Below, in pieces: positions 63,001 to 64,000 of a stretch of 64,000 nucleotides of DNA. The DNA lies in contig CP136063.1 in assembly GCA_032622095.1 (NCBI GenBank), forward strand, positions 93,229,980-93,293,979, read 5' to 3'. The notes under the pieces were generated by a model, which saw nothing but the letters and a program-made list of their open reading frames with translations, was not told where the DNA came from and did not search any database. This DNA comes from Siphonodentalium dalli (Eukaryota > Mollusca > Scaphopoda > Gadilida > Siphonodentaliidae). Positions within the stretch are counted from its first letter, which is position 1; every line of letters begins with the position of its first letter. The translations under genes and the position numbers were made by a program.

Positions 63001-63756
63001 TACATTGATTTATCATGCATATATATATTTCTTTATTTCCTCCATTAATGAAGCGCTCACAAAGATACACATGCAACATATATATATACAGTTAAAAAAA
63101 TAGCAAAAATCATACAAGACGAAGCATAATGATACAGTCATATATGAATACGGAATATTAAGACAACGAAACGCACTTGGTGTGTACAATATGTATATGA
63201 TTCCGAAATCGCACACAAAATCACATGTACGGCATATTCACAGCACTCATTCAGTTATCTGCGGACCCGCGACAACTCGTATACACATAACAACAACATT
63301 CACCCCTTCTCCCACGCTCTCTCTCTCTCTCAGCTCTCTCTCTCTCTCTCTGTCTCTTTCTCCCCTCTCTCTCTCTCTCTCCATCTAGCTCTCTCAAACA
63401 ACACAGAAATAACACATAATGTGCAGTGAAGCGCACGGCAGGAAATATAGAGAGGATTAGTCTCTAGTCTCCCGCAATTTTAACCATAAACATAATTAAG
63501 GGATATGAAAAACATCAAAAACAAAACGCGATAAACATAAATAAGGGATATCAAAAACATAAAGTGTCCAGCTTGGTTCATTTCAGCGGAGGCTGAATGT
63601 GTGTTTCCGGCTTCACACGTTTGCAACGCATACAGTAATCCATATTAACTATACTTACATGACTTTTATTGTCCCCTGATCGGAGTTCCGAGCTGTCCAG
63701 ATCATGCTGACCTCGGTCTTAGCATAACCATTATTGTGTGTGAAACCTCCGTTGTT
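4483..63756 (-). CDS. FRRS1: FRRS1-like ferric-chelate reductase (Reeler-DOMON-DOMON-cytochrome b561), whole spliced gene, 5' end outside window
   Basis: Predicted membrane heme protein of the FRRS1/SDR2 family, which moves electrons across a membrane, classically to reduce ferric iron at the cell surface or in endosomes. Eighteen exons in order 63659-63756, 62455-62508, 59245-59306, 57523-57711, 55806-55925, 52792-52951, 30085-30155, 27125-27307, 26206-26292, 25303-25462, 23426-23572, 21512-21627, 18920-19006, 18112-18186, 17387-17486, 9691-9834, 5825-5895 and 4483-4584 give about 674 codons. Every junction agrees in phase except between the first two, where a tiny exon is probably missing. 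Domain order matches human FRRS1 except that DOMON is present twice. The six predicted helices and four heme histidines are intact and no premature stop was seen, so the gene looks functional. Introns reach 22.6 kb. Family call is from recognisable motifs; exon borders are manual and untested by RNA. Confidence 0.88.
4585..5824. other. Intron, no feature recognised
   Basis: Last intron of the FRRS1-like gene. Open frames here show no domain and no splice support. Confidence 0.5.
5825..5895 (-). CDS. FRRS1: FRRS1-like, cytoplasmic tail linker exon
   Basis: 71 nt between acceptor gttttcag and donor gtaagc. Read with two incoming bases it gives WRSQEYEMNGTSNEPREKVK then TEGG, fully open and charged, as expected for the hydrophilic segment between helices 5 and 6. 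It was chosen because it is the only segment seen that converts the phase 1 exit of 9691-9834 into the phase 0 entry of 4483-4584. No strong homology, so the call rests on splice sites, phase and position. Confidence 0.66.
6156..6286. mobile_element. CAGTAATGC palindromic MITE, near-perfect foldback
   Basis: 131 bp, almost a perfect inverted repeat: cagtaatgcccaaagtaatt at the left and its reverse complement (one or two changes) at the right, flanked on both sides by TA. Fold centre at tttaataaa (about 6220). Confidence 0.93.
6830..7090. repeat. Minisatellite, about 64 bp unit, four copies
   Basis: Unit contains caattataactcatctcagc, then ttattgatcaccaggcat and gacatga. Copies progressively diverge to the right. 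Confidence 0.8.
7720..8148. mobile_element. Nested TIR element flanked by 42-bp direct repeats
   Basis: Termini acccgcaatatcaaatcc and ggatttgatatggcgggt are inverted, followed inside by cggaagtcgggattttttt and its complement. The flanks 7678-7719 and 8149-8190 are identical 42-bp direct copies. The double-hairpin MITE 7762-8104 occupies the interior and itself has extra sequence (about 7835-8025) between its hairpins. Confidence 0.82.
7762..8104. mobile_element. Double-hairpin MITE copy inside the TIR element
   Basis: Ends ccctgtgccaatgcattct and gcattggcacaggg. The right hairpin (8032-8100) is a near-perfect palindrome around cctatggtcg. The left hairpin has lost part of one arm. Confidence 0.85.
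8372..9159. mobile_element. About 790-bp TIR element with CGATTTTAATCG palindromes
   Basis: Imperfect inverted termini: gtgtgttattgagg...cggtgatgtggtcgt at the left, atcacatcgcccaataacacac at the right. Inside, cgattaaaatcgtaagt (left) mirrors acttacgattttaatcg (right). No transposase frame. Confidence 0.7.
9691..9834 (-). CDS. FRRS1: FRRS1-like, cytochrome b561 core: end of helix 4 and helix 5
   Basis: Encodes VAIFGGIMMDDLIIP then a hydrophobic helix (YYIVYILYAFVAWYGFVMIG) and KCFEEQTT. The family pattern here is an AIFLG-like turn, a short loop with Pro, then a helix with a Trp. Acceptor ttccacag, donor gtgagt, phase 1 in and phase 1 out. Joined to 17387-17486 it reads AHALGIVAIFGG without a break. 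The acceptor lies inside the first unit of a minisatellite at 9835-10165. Confidence 0.85.
9835..10165. repeat. Minisatellite of 53-57 bp carrying the exon acceptor sequence
   Basis: Unit (plus strand) caactgtggaatataacacg, tgtgaactttacagcagaaa, cgccgatacaata; about five to six copies. In minus orientation each unit contains ttatattccacag followed by TTGT, the acceptor of the exon ending at 9834. Related array at 16505-16885 in the same intron. Confidence 0.9.
11055..12251. mobile_element. CTTAAG-rich TIR element, 1.2 kb, 6-bp target duplication
   Basis: Starts tatgggaggccaaattcaca and ends with the inverse, ...tttggcctcccata, flanked by GGTTGG on both sides (11049-11054, 12252-12257). Subterminal zones carry palindromes of the type ttgcgcttaagcgcaa. 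Confidence 0.85.
11471..11680. mobile_element. CAGTAATGC foldback MITE inserted in the CTTAAG element
   Basis: 210 bp, long inverted arms around agctctcgagagct (about 11570). TA on each side. The homologous segment near 14560 lacks it and has a single TA (acctcatatggt), so the borders are established by comparison within this window. Confidence 0.94.
12749..13227. mobile_element. CTTAAG-rich MITE, 479 bp, 6-bp target duplication
   Basis: Ends tatgggaggcccttttcaca and its inverse, flanked by GGTATG (12743-12748 and 13228-13233). Interior is mostly palindromic octamer-to-16mer units such as gcgcttaagcgc and gcacttaagtgc. Confidence 0.88.
13272..14230. repeat. Clustered CTTAAG palindromes
   Basis: About 20 imperfect palindromes of the form gcgcttaagcgc with variable spacing, in segments that begin gaggccaaattcacattta (13273, 13977) or gggaggccaaatt (14052). 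Related to the two elements to the left; right ends not resolved. Confidence 0.75.
16088..16223. mobile_element. Foldback MITE, 136 bp
   Basis: Inverted arms gggaaaacagagtggtgttt / aaacaccacattgttatccc and ggtacacggcgaatatactg / cagtatatttgccatgtacc around a short centre. Confidence 0.85.
16228..16478. mobile_element. Imperfect inverted-repeat element rich in GGTAGTTAA
   Basis: tagttcgtattcatccttct at the left mirrors gtgggatgaatacgaacta at the right, with several ggtagttaa/ttaactacc units between. Exact ends uncertain. Confidence 0.55.
16505..16885. repeat. Second array of the acceptor-carrying minisatellite
   Basis: Five to six units of caactgtggaatataaaacg + tgtgaa..., same family as 9835-10165, interrupted at about 16577-16645 by unrelated sequence. 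Lies in the same intron, over 6 kb from the exon whose acceptor it resembles. Confidence 0.88.
16885..17109. mobile_element. 225-bp near-perfect hairpin
   Basis: cagttataacagtaattata at the left and its complement at the right, arms of about 110 bp with very few mismatches, centre cattacaactgtggaacg. It interrupts or abuts the 16505-16885 array. Confidence 0.9.
17387..17486 (-). CDS. FRRS1: FRRS1-like, cytochrome b561 core: helix 4 with heme ligand His
   Basis: Encodes PFMAMCRPGPKDKKRPIFN followed by VAHWIVGAGAHALG. This is the hallmark RP...R.xFNxxHWxvG block of the FRRS1 b561 core; His of AHW is the fourth heme ligand. Acceptor ttgcag, donor gttagt, phase 0 in and 1 out. A hairpin MITE (17508-17619) begins about 22 bp upstream of the acceptor, very close to where the branch point would lie. 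Confidence 0.9.
17508..17619. mobile_element. Hairpin MITE next to the 17387-17486 exon
   Basis: agtaagtaattattatataa and gtgcctaaaagcatata at the left, inverted tatgtgcttttaggcac and ttacttact at the right. Starts about 22 bp upstream of the exon acceptor on the minus strand. Confidence 0.8.
17940..18111. repeat. Tandem copies of the 3' part and donor of exon 18112-18186
   Basis: Two degraded copies (about 18022-18090 and 17940-18015) of a unit whose genuine version is the end of the exon. In minus orientation they read ccgggtgttcggcaa, tatgtgttggtctgactct, tataaatgtgtaagt; the middle copy keeps a GT donor, the last has lost it. Confidence 0.88.
18112..18186 (-). CDS. FRRS1: FRRS1-like, cytochrome b561 core: helix 3 with heme ligand His
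   Basis: Encodes IKSDSIVKKYHPVFGTICVG then LTLIN. YHPVFG matches the conserved HPxxG of the family; its His is the third heme ligand. Acceptor tatttcag, donor gtaagt, both phase 0. The usual Gln before the Pro that opens the next exon is Asn here. The 3' part of this exon with its donor is repeated about twice more in the downstream intron (17940-18111). Confidence 0.88.
18450..18919. repeat. 20-bp minisatellite made of an exon end plus its 5' splice site
   Basis: Unit in minus orientation is AATGGGCCGATGTAAGTAAG. The first 12 bases correspond to the end of the exon at 18920-19006 (GAATGGGCCGAT) and the rest to its donor GTAAGTAA. About two dozen units follow directly after the exon, many keeping a consensus GTAAGT. 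Confidence 0.93.
18920..19006 (-). CDS. FRRS1: FRRS1-like, cytochrome b561 core: helix 2 with heme ligand His
   Basis: Encodes IHRLCMVLVFLCSCAGFILI then FVKEQEWAD, matching the HR-L-M...GF...F pattern; His of IHR is the second heme ligand. Acceptor atccacag, donor gtaagt, both phase 0; joined to the preceding exon it reads WFQIHR as in the family. The exon is squeezed between two minisatellites, one on each side, with no unique intron sequence in between. Confidence 0.9.
19007..19972. repeat. 30-bp minisatellite with 118-bp higher-order repeat
   Basis: About 32 units of ggatagatgtaacacggtgt + cgtggacagt. From about 19512 the shortened unit gactggttggatg recurs at 19512, 19630 and 19748, giving a higher-order period of 118 bp. 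The array abuts the acceptor of the exon 18920-19006; its units share ttacatctatccac with the acceptor tract but carry TG where the acceptor has AG. Long open frames through it are an effect of the period being a multiple of three. Confidence 0.95.
19973..21511. other. Intron, no feature recognised
   Basis: Unique AT-rich sequence. The segment near 20020-20045 shares gggtactacgtcatt-like sequence with an old repeat also seen at 8315-8350 and 52080-52110. No exon found. Confidence 0.5.
21512..21627 (-). CDS. FRRS1: FRRS1-like, cytochrome b561 core: helix 1
   Basis: Encodes CLMISAWICLATIGIVCATW then YKLQWPKTKVADLHVWFQ. It matches the G-LM-AW...G...AR-FK...WFQ signature of FRRS1-type b561 domains. 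Acceptor tttacag, donor gtacgt, phase 1 in, phase 0 out. The junction codon is GCG (Ala), so the usual KAHG becomes KAHA in this protein. Confidence 0.9.
22615..23425. repeat. Minisatellite of about 34 bp next to a donor site
   Basis: Units such as ggattacagcacactggtta + tggaggcggagta, about 23 copies with variable length. The array begins about 3 bp inside the intron after the donor at 23425. Unlike other arrays here, the GT itself is not repeated. Confidence 0.88.
23426..23572 (-). CDS. FRRS1: FRRS1-like, linker between second DOMON and b561 core, first heme His
   Basis: 147 nt encoding SGRRKRAASVASRHELTPVV, SSQRIDFTKLIDLSG and TVDTTGPILVKAH. The end, LVKAH, is the conserved start of the b561 core and carries the first heme ligand. 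Basic and Ser-rich, with RRKR near the N-terminal end. Acceptor gattccag, donor gttagt, phase 1 in and out. A second, truncated copy of the acceptor and first codons lies at about 25166-25222 beyond an ATC-rich array. Confidence 0.85.
23600..25165. repeat. 1.5-kb ATG/ATC-rich trinucleotide array
   Basis: Almost continuous gatgatggtgatgatgg-type sequence on the plus strand. Long open frames on both strands (poly-Asp/Met or poly-His/Ile) result from the trinucleotide period. It lies in the intron between exons 25303-25462 and 23426-23572. Confidence 0.95.
25166..25222 (-). pseudogene. Truncated duplicate of the start of exon 23426-23572
   Basis: In minus orientation reads gatcgcatttccag followed by CATCTGGTCGACCAAAGAG, compared with ctcgattccag + CGTCTGGCCGACGGAAGCG at the real exon. 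The next codons (GCTGC, TC) also agree, then the copy runs into the ATC array. Confidence 0.82.
25303..25462 (-). CDS. FRRS1: FRRS1-like, second DOMON domain, third exon
   Basis: 160 nt encoding PNDTAGISNTTFIYASGVIR, CSFRRKKIVEG and VSDIYDLNNEYFMFFARGP then ISG. GVIRCSFRR and the L..xYxxFxAxGP ending match the last strands of FRRS1 DOMON. Same length and phases (0 in, 1 out) as the paralogous exon 52792-52951. Acceptor attttag; donor gtaggt. The first part and its acceptor are tandemly repeated upstream in the intron. Confidence 0.88.
25463..25905. repeat. Tandem copies of the acceptor and first 60 nt of exon 25303-25462
   Basis: Five further units at spacing of about 69-89 bp. Each, in minus orientation, has a T-rich tract, an AG or its remnant, then CCGAATGACACGGCCGGTAT and a version of AACACTGCATTCA. 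Units ending near 25531 and 25862 keep the AG acceptor; three others have lost it. Confidence 0.93.
26206..26292 (-). CDS. FRRS1: FRRS1-like, second DOMON domain, second exon
   Basis: 87 nt encoding GSDSVIMCDTAGNIFNSFNS then GTSNAPLQS. The GxDSVxxC start follows directly on the DEKM end of the previous exon, giving the MGxDsVxxC element of DOMON. Acceptor ttttcag, donor gtaagt, both phase 0. Confidence 0.88.
26515..26830. repeat. Tandem repeat of roughly 125 bp, two to three copies
   Basis: catttgggcattttacaagg + gtactg, then taccatggtgcac, recurs at about 26540, 26650 and, degenerate, 26788. Intronic. Confidence 0.75.
27125..27307 (-). CDS. FRRS1: FRRS1-like, second DOMON domain, first exon
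   Basis: 183 nt encoding GIFADQSACGKTTGCLHDCS, GGSCGYIIQWVSVGDVIQF, TITANSANNRYVAIGFS and TDEKM. Cys spacing, the aromatic after the fourth Cys, RYVAIGFS and the terminal Met (a likely heme ligand by analogy with DOMON hemoproteins) identify the domain. Acceptor ctgcag, donor gttagt, both phase 0. Confidence 0.9.
27490..27600. repeat. GATGGT/GATGAC microsatellite
   Basis: ggtgatggtgatggtgatgg followed by gatgacgatg-type repeats. Intronic. Confidence 0.85.
27640..28440 (+). mobile_element. Short non-LTR or SINE-like element beginning ACTAGCTGGTGGACCCGAC
   Basis: Starts ggactagctggtggacccga and ends ...cccaaaatatatattagatt after a caaacaacaaac tract. Contains two direct copies of gaccttgaattgaccatttt + gaaggtcaaggtc. 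A related start (actagccgatgagcctgac) is at 29050. Class uncertain. Confidence 0.55.
28438..28586. mobile_element. Foldback MITE, 149 bp
   Basis: attaactgtcatgtggactg and its inverted copy, almost perfect arms of about 70 bp, centre aaaacccgaagggtttt. Confidence 0.92.
29045..29345 (+). repeat. Internally duplicated element related to 27640-28440
   Basis: actagccgatgagcctgacg + ttgtccgggct, then two copies of caaatttcaagtcgatagct + ccacccgtttcc and of cgcacgggctcggcgacccg. Preceded by an AT dinucleotide run. Confidence 0.6.
29628..29877. mobile_element. Double inverted-repeat MITE
   Basis: Outer arms agccttgaaatagggtgtct / accatatttcaaggct; inside, gcagaatgaggtccccagag + ggtgaattt occurs four times in alternating orientation with gctaccccgcat blocks. 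Degraded copy at 61983-62361. Confidence 0.88.
30085..30155 (-). CDS. FRRS1: FRRS1-like, linker between the two DOMON domains
   Basis: 71 nt, acceptor ttaaacag and donor gtacgt, encoding AATEHDVEKESEEKLDFNKY then KKL. LDFNKYKKL resembles IDFTKLIDL in the linker after the second DOMON, so it is the corresponding exon of the first cassette. Phase 1 in fits the donor at 52792 and phase 0 out fits 27307. It is separated from the preceding exon by a 22.6-kb intron. Confidence 0.8.
31118..31586. mobile_element. 469-bp foldback MITE with TTAA target duplication
   Basis: Ends aggtactcaatccgatcaga and its inverse, flanked by TTAA at 31114-31117 and 31587-31590. Long arms cover almost the whole element; the centre is gttattattgttaatagt. 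Same length as the copy at 43079-43547. TTAA points to piggyBac- or Kolobok-type mobilisation. Confidence 0.92.
32703..33138. mobile_element. TIR element, 436 bp
   Basis: ggttagggtacgttcatacg + ctagcaagtttgcacggtatg at the left mirrors cataccgcgcaaacttgcca and tgtacccttaacc at the right. tggtgccagaatatgaacgg is also inverted inside. A fragment lies just upstream (32590-32650). Confidence 0.83.
35840..36060. promoter_or_regulatory. Cluster of four CACGTG E-boxes in a CpG-richer patch
   Basis: CACGTG occurs four times within about 70 bp (35842-35912), with a CACATG between, two in the form gatcacgtg. The following 120 bp (cgcgacggcggtatttt, gatcgcggcc, tgtcgcg, ttcgccg) are richer in CpG than the surroundings. 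CACGTG binds bHLH-type factors of the MYC/MAX and MITF/TFE group. Whether this is an enhancer or a promoter inside the large intron is inference. Confidence 0.45.
36321..38011. repeat. Dispersed 12-mer AACGCTCTTTAT
   Basis: Copies at about 36321-36334 (inverted), 36774-36787, 36978-36990, 37112-37125, 37957-37970, 37999-38011, plus a variant at 36744-36755. Two more at 28187-28200 and 28218-28230. Not tandem and not in an obvious larger repeat. Confidence 0.75.
37110..37328 (-). pseudogene. THAP-type zinc-finger fragment
   Basis: Open frame with YKCSVFGCGRSSDSQ then IMLYSFPNDVRLRAIWRHFC. C-x4-C, the FPND block and the W downstream match the first half of a THAP domain; the C-x2-H half is missing and the frame ends soon after. 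It could be the first exon of a THAP gene on the minus strand (possible donor after GGGAAACCC) or a relic of a P-element-like transposase. No second half found nearby. Confidence 0.6.
38605..39545. repeat. About 160-bp tandem repeat, six copies
   Basis: Each begins near aatccaagatggccactggc and continues with ggccatgttttttg, atgactcgttcccatctaca, tttcatgatgatcagac and acctgtagcccgtgctaa. Starts at about 38609, 38770, 38935, 39091, 39252 and 39408. Two subtypes alternate (gccactggcgg and gctgctggcgg). Confidence 0.9.
39644..39942 (+). mobile_element. tRNA-derived SINE with 8-bp target duplication
   Basis: Begins aggggcccccggtggtccag; TGGTCCAGTCGG fits a pol III A box and GGTTCTAACCCC a B box. 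The tail is taaaccctaataaacaacag + caacaacaatta. AGTTTAAT flanks both sides (39636-39643 and 39943-39950). Not a functional tRNA: no cloverleaf can be completed. Confidence 0.85.
40855..41800. repeat. Dispersed direct repeat of about 155 bp, three copies
   Basis: actagcttgaaattcgcaaa + ccaatgaatttttt to atgtcaccattcaactgaat at 40858-41017 and 41422-41577, and a partial copy from 41757. The intervening sequence (41085-41290) is rich in ggtattccgtattcc units. Confidence 0.8.
42809..43752. mobile_element. Tandem triplet of CAGTAATGC MITEs
   Basis: Three copies, 42809-42929, 42976-43577 and 43624-43752, separated by near-identical spacers (atgaggattgagtta..cacctcaaatccttatatt). The middle one holds the TTAA element 43079-43547. 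Confidence 0.9.
43079..43547. mobile_element. 469-bp TTAA MITE nested in a CAGTAATGC MITE
   Basis: aggtactcaacccg...cgggttgagtatct flanked by TTAA (43075-43078, 43548-43551). The host reads gtggTTAAgtggtc with the insert removed, as in the uninterrupted copy at 6156-6286. Confidence 0.94.
44599..44913. mobile_element. Inverted-repeat element rich in TACCGCGGTA
   Basis: taaagtaattgaccaccagc at the left and ctggtcaattactttgag at the right are inverted and related to the CAGTAATGC family arms; the interior holds many taccgcggtat palindromes. Confidence 0.65.
45148..45480. repeat. Direct duplication of about 150 bp
   Basis: gatttatgtcgataaaactg + tcatttttca, then gctgagacttgg and attatgttttagatggaaga, occur twice at a spacing of about 190 bp. 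Confidence 0.82.
47119..47805 (-). pseudogene. Older LINE, C-terminal part of reverse transcriptase
   Basis: Open frame with RDVGVILDDKLKFDEHI, RPVLEYGNSAW and WNALPNHIV, typical of the segment after the RT palm in jockey/CR1-like elements. It begins abruptly at the insertion point of the younger LINE and continues a frame found on the other side at 51018. The 3' end lies near or below 47100. Confidence 0.88.
47787..50867 (+). CDS. LINE ORF2: AP-type endonuclease and reverse transcriptase
   Basis: The open frame has no interruption, so the copy is recent. The first codons (to 47805) belong to the host sequence; likely starts are ATG at 47919 or 48033. Endonuclease from about residue 83: MVNARSVRNK, then VIITETWLS (catalytic Glu), LLGDFNFH and SDHHVI. 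Reverse transcriptase around residues 520-800: LDLSAAFDTLDH, GIPQGYVLGPILYLLY and YADDTQLYL (YADD at 737-740, position 49995). C-terminal region ends with FCVSCPFTWNSLP. Typical CR1/L2 enzymes have GSVLGP or GSILGP, here GYVLGP. Two tandem in-frame copies of a 38-residue segment (HIPRGPRYSRNRTINHDNL...) precede the endonuclease. No ORF1, so the copy may be 5' truncated. Confidence 0.92.
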   Translation: MCLYQSCYIGHIPRGPRYSRNRTINHDNLIYPKLQSEETTLSAIMVNAHIPRGPRYSRNRTINHDNLIYPKLHSEETTLSVIMVNARSVRNKTSKVFNLVTDNRPHLVIITETWLSLSGDEPTIQEITPPGYKLLNSPRRTGKGGGIAVIVRDEIRASGITVTNFKSFELFDVTISLSGRPACFLCVYRPPPNKKNKLTDAQFISDFTELLDRYVSYHRQLVLLGDFNFHYDSNTDKNVATIKHILGDSGMEQVISSPTHRDKHILDWVIIRDTDPSIVEPKVSEFLFSDHHVISFKINVSKMTCPIRTVTSRNLKAIDQLKLAGDIISSYYASPRRTPLDWYMNLTTVLDAHAPFKSRKIPNRPSIPWFTDEIREAKAERRQAERMWRKSRLVVHREIFTSKSKTVDNMTSKARKSHYQEKISKCKSSKMLYAITNELSGKKSEALLPTNIKQHNLPDAFGEFFSKKIKDIHSELDSSNLESDYDTFMGETFCEFQPVTSDQLRRIILSSPPKSCQLDPLPTSLIIKHIDVMIEPLTKLINSSLKEGQVPPSFKEALVIPLIKKKSLDPNVLKNFSPVSNLQFISKILEKAVLFQLKKHIDNNNMWEPCQSAYRVGHSTETALIKITSDLLTASDKGLVSILCLLDLSAAFDTLDHRILLKRLEISYGISGNVLKWFESYLTNRQQTILIGSESSEPYPIDYGIPQGYVLGPILYLLYTRPIGSLIRSQGINVHMYADDTQLYLSGDPNDESSLVSRIRNCILIVKDWMTSNRLKLNDDKTEIIWIAKPSIVNNVRTTKLELGDSSIVFSNNVKNLGVHLDQTLSMTKQIDSLCQSIFIELRRLGRIRQYLTTEAAKRLTVSFVLTRMDYCNALLFRAPDYQLRRIQRMQDCAARIVFRLKKGNSPTTMRSQLHWLPIQDRISFKIATFGYKRLKNSETAPTYMKELISPYVPTRNVRSKDAGLLTPKGANLRTVGDRAFCVSCPFTWNSLPQPIRESPSFGEFKSTLKTYLFERRYRDILNLQR
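47806..51017 (+). mobile_element. Young CR1/L2-type LINE with intact ORF, inserted in an older LINE
   Basis: Contains a 1,026-codon open frame with endonuclease and reverse transcriptase, then about 130 bp ending ggcgctatacaagaacaatt + (att)n, a microsatellite tail typical of this group. Left edge gttatattgg follows atcat; the right flank starts gtggtag, so removing it leaves atcat-gtggtag, which rejoins the older element's frame. Target duplication at most 2 bp. Confidence 0.9.
51018..51870 (-). pseudogene. Older LINE, reverse transcriptase palm region, broken
   Basis: Minus-strand blocks in order: SCGPDMIPAR (about 51842), ELSYPLCILFNRSI and WKKANIASIYKKDSKSTPSN, then YQHRFRSKSLCKTQLIEYL, YLDFRKAFDTVPH, and PILFLLYINDLPDS plus FADDTKLTAN (about 51145). 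Frame changes and a stop just before HILGPILF show it is dead. The last block, WQLRFNNDKIHV...NYH, runs to the LINE insertion point and joins MIDTSTHE at 47805. Confidence 0.88.
52165..52287. mobile_element. Foldback MITE, 123 bp
   Basis: agaaataaatacactgcgca + ttggcgggtat mirrored by atacccgccgatgcgcagtg + tatttatttct; centre ctgattgtaacaatcag. Confidence 0.9.
52792..52951 (-). CDS. FRRS1: FRRS1-like, first DOMON domain, third exon
   Basis: 160 nt encoding KIRTLGLSNIVNTYYNGVLT, CKFSRQKASSHAK, VFNLETDDYYLLFASGP and VVD. NGVLTCKFSR and YYLLFASGP are the last conserved strands of DOMON. Acceptor tatctag, donor gttagt, phase 0 in and 1 out, identical in length to its paralogue in the second domain. 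Confidence 0.9.
53341..53440. mobile_element. Half copy of the CAGTAATGC MITE
   Basis: aacaagccatatttccgact + aaatcctgaaaagtta, then cataattctgctgtggttaa and gtcgattacttta match the right arm of the copy at 11471-11680. Confidence 0.82.
54055..54245. repeat. Short minisatellite, gatagtggg(a/g)c unit
   Basis: About eleven units of roughly 15-17 bp such as ggacaggatagtgggac. Intronic. Confidence 0.8.
54410..55035. repeat. Diverged tandem repeat of about 110-135 bp, five copies
   Basis: Each contains ggggcttcctatatagcgtc, ataataatacgat, ggattctcgcagctcc and a catgcattcattgaac-like block. Strongly diverged. Confidence 0.75.
55806..55925 (-). CDS. FRRS1: FRRS1-like, first DOMON domain, second exon
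   Basis: 120 nt encoding GHDSVVECIYYNGEVSLIQA then YNPVPEGDNSHEGKISTNPP. GHDSVVEC is the GxDSVxxC element. Acceptor gattgcag is clear; the donor was placed at CCG-gttcgt because only a phase 0 exit fits the next exon. A GT four bases further on is possible but breaks the frame. It is 33 nt longer than the paralogous exon. Confidence 0.83.
55926..57522. other. Intron with one minisatellite
   Basis: Only the 56080-56405 array is recognisable. Confidence 0.5.
56080..56405. repeat. Minisatellite of about 35 bp, nine copies
   Basis: ggataaccctatagcgatgc + atgtcgtcatcatt with length variation. Confidence 0.85.
57523..57711 (-). CDS. FRRS1: FRRS1-like, first DOMON domain, first exon
   Basis: 189 nt encoding STVSYDIECEKTKGCFTDCK, APGGSCSYMVTWQESGDVI, DFMISGKETANRYTAIAFS and EDDEM. 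Four-Cys pattern, GSCSYMVTW and RYTAIAFS with terminal Met identify DOMON. Acceptor cccacag, donor gtgagg, both phase 0. Confidence 0.92.
57866..57946. repeat. Hairpin of about 80 bp
   Basis: cgaaataactcgtagccggc / ggcactacgagttatttcg and ggtggaaa / ttcccacc around a short centre. Confidence 0.75.
59245..59306 (-). CDS. FRRS1: FRRS1-like, Reeler-DOMON linker exon
   Basis: 62 nt between acceptor cttccag and a strong donor gtgagt. With two incoming bases it reads E QGVTFGTDPPISTTPMPPGP, a Pro/Thr-rich linker of the kind found between the Reeler and DOMON domains. It converts the phase 1 exit at 62455 into the phase 0 entry at 57711, which is what the model needs. No conserved motif, so it rests on splice sites, phase and composition. 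Confidence 0.68.
60346..60950. mobile_element. TIR element of about 600 bp, ends approximate
   Basis: gatcaagtcttttcggccca + caacag and gtcccgttactctttctata at the left are mirrored at 60846-60945. Imperfect; no coding capacity. Confidence 0.6.
61983..62361. mobile_element. Degraded copy of the 29628-29877 double inverted-repeat MITE
   Basis: gcagagggtgaattgagtga + cgttgccccgcac at the left, gtgcggggtagcgtctctaa + attcatcctctt at the right, with extra sequence between. Confidence 0.75.
62455..62508 (-). CDS. FRRS1: FRRS1-like, end of Reeler domain
   Basis: 54 nt, acceptor accttag and donor gtgcgt. In the frame with two incoming bases it reads QVRTIFWAAKQLASMTP; the IFW matches the conserved aromatic-Trp pair that ends Reeler domains. 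Its phase 1 entry does not fit the phase 2 exit of 63659-63756, so a short exon is missing between them. The alternative direct frame (SSKDNILGC...) has no Trp and looks less like Reeler. Confidence 0.6.
63310..63392. repeat. CT dinucleotide microsatellite
   Basis: ctctctctctctcagctctc and similar, on the plus strand; GA-rich in the gene's sense. Confidence 0.95.
63659..63756 (-). CDS. FRRS1: FRRS1-like, C-terminal part of Reeler domain
   Basis: 98 nt encoding NNGGFTHNNGYAKTEVSMIW then TARNSDQGTIKV. The THxN...K..v...WtA....G.i.v pattern is the second half of the Reeler domain. Acceptor cttcgacag, donor gtaagt, phase 0 in and 2 out. The rest of the Reeler domain and the signal peptide must lie beyond base 64000. 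Confidence 0.82.
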
Positions 63757-63888
63757 CTGTCGAAGATATAACAGCAGTAAAATTATTCGATGAAAAAGCC
63801 AGACATGTCGAAGTGTTGTGCTGGCGACCGCAGCCGATGGTTAACCAATCAAATAACCAGTTCATCACGTTTATAATATGTATGTGCA

Positions 63889-64000
63889 ATATTTACGTTA
63901 CTAATTCAACCCGTTTATAATATGAATGTGCAATATATACGTTACTAATTCAACCCGTTTATAATATGCGTGTGCAATATGTACGTTACTAATTCAACCC
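63889..64000. repeat. 45-bp minisatellite, at least 2.5 copies, continues past the window
   Basis: gtttataatatgaatgtgca + atatatacgttactaattcaaccc repeated to the edge. Lies in the intron upstream of the Reeler exon. Confidence 0.88.

Overview
The window is animal (metazoan) genomic DNA: AT-rich, almost entirely intron, and crowded with minisatellites, foldback MITEs, a CR1/L2-type LINE, a tRNA-derived SINE and DNA-transposon relics. The repeat content suggests a marine invertebrate, such as a lophotrochozoan or cephalochordate, but I cannot fix the taxon from sequence alone.

The main result is one large minus-strand gene that fills most of the window, from the stop codon at 4483 to beyond the right edge. 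It is a ferric-chelate reductase 1 (FRRS1/SDR2)-like protein. Eighteen coding exons were assembled by eye from domain homology, AG/GT borders and intron phase (2,026 nt, about 674 codons). In order they encode the C-terminal part of a Reeler domain, a Pro/Thr-rich linker, a first DOMON domain (3 exons), a linker, a second DOMON domain (3 exons), a linker, and a six-helix cytochrome b561 core with all four expected heme histidines (KAH, IHR, YHP, AHW), then a short tail and stop. The two DOMON cassettes share the same exon number and intron phases, so they arose by internal duplication. All junctions agree in phase except one between the two Reeler exons, where a small exon is probably missing from the model. 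The 5' end lies beyond base 64000.

The most unusual signal is that minisatellites in this gene are built from its own exon-intron junctions. The donor of the 18920-19006 exon is amplified as a 20-bp array, and the end plus donor of the 18112-18186 exon is repeated about three times. The acceptor plus first 60 nt of the 25303-25462 exon is repeated about six times. The acceptor of the 9691-9834 exon is repeated in two arrays. The start of the 23426-23572 exon is duplicated at the far side of a 1.5-kb ATC-rich array.

Layout. 1-4482: downstream flank with a double-hairpin MITE, a broken FLYWCH/MULE transposase relic, a satellite and a second MITE. 4483-27307: cytochrome b561, second linker and second DOMON exons, with a 5-kb terminal-inverted-repeat element inside the 7.5-kb intron. 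30156-52791: a 22.6-kb intron holding several MITEs, a THAP-domain fragment, a CACGTG cluster, a 160-bp tandem array, a SINE, and an intact-ORF LINE (47806-51017) inserted into an older opposite-strand LINE. 52792-64000: first DOMON, linker and Reeler exons with further minisatellites. Apart from the transposon genes I see no second host gene.
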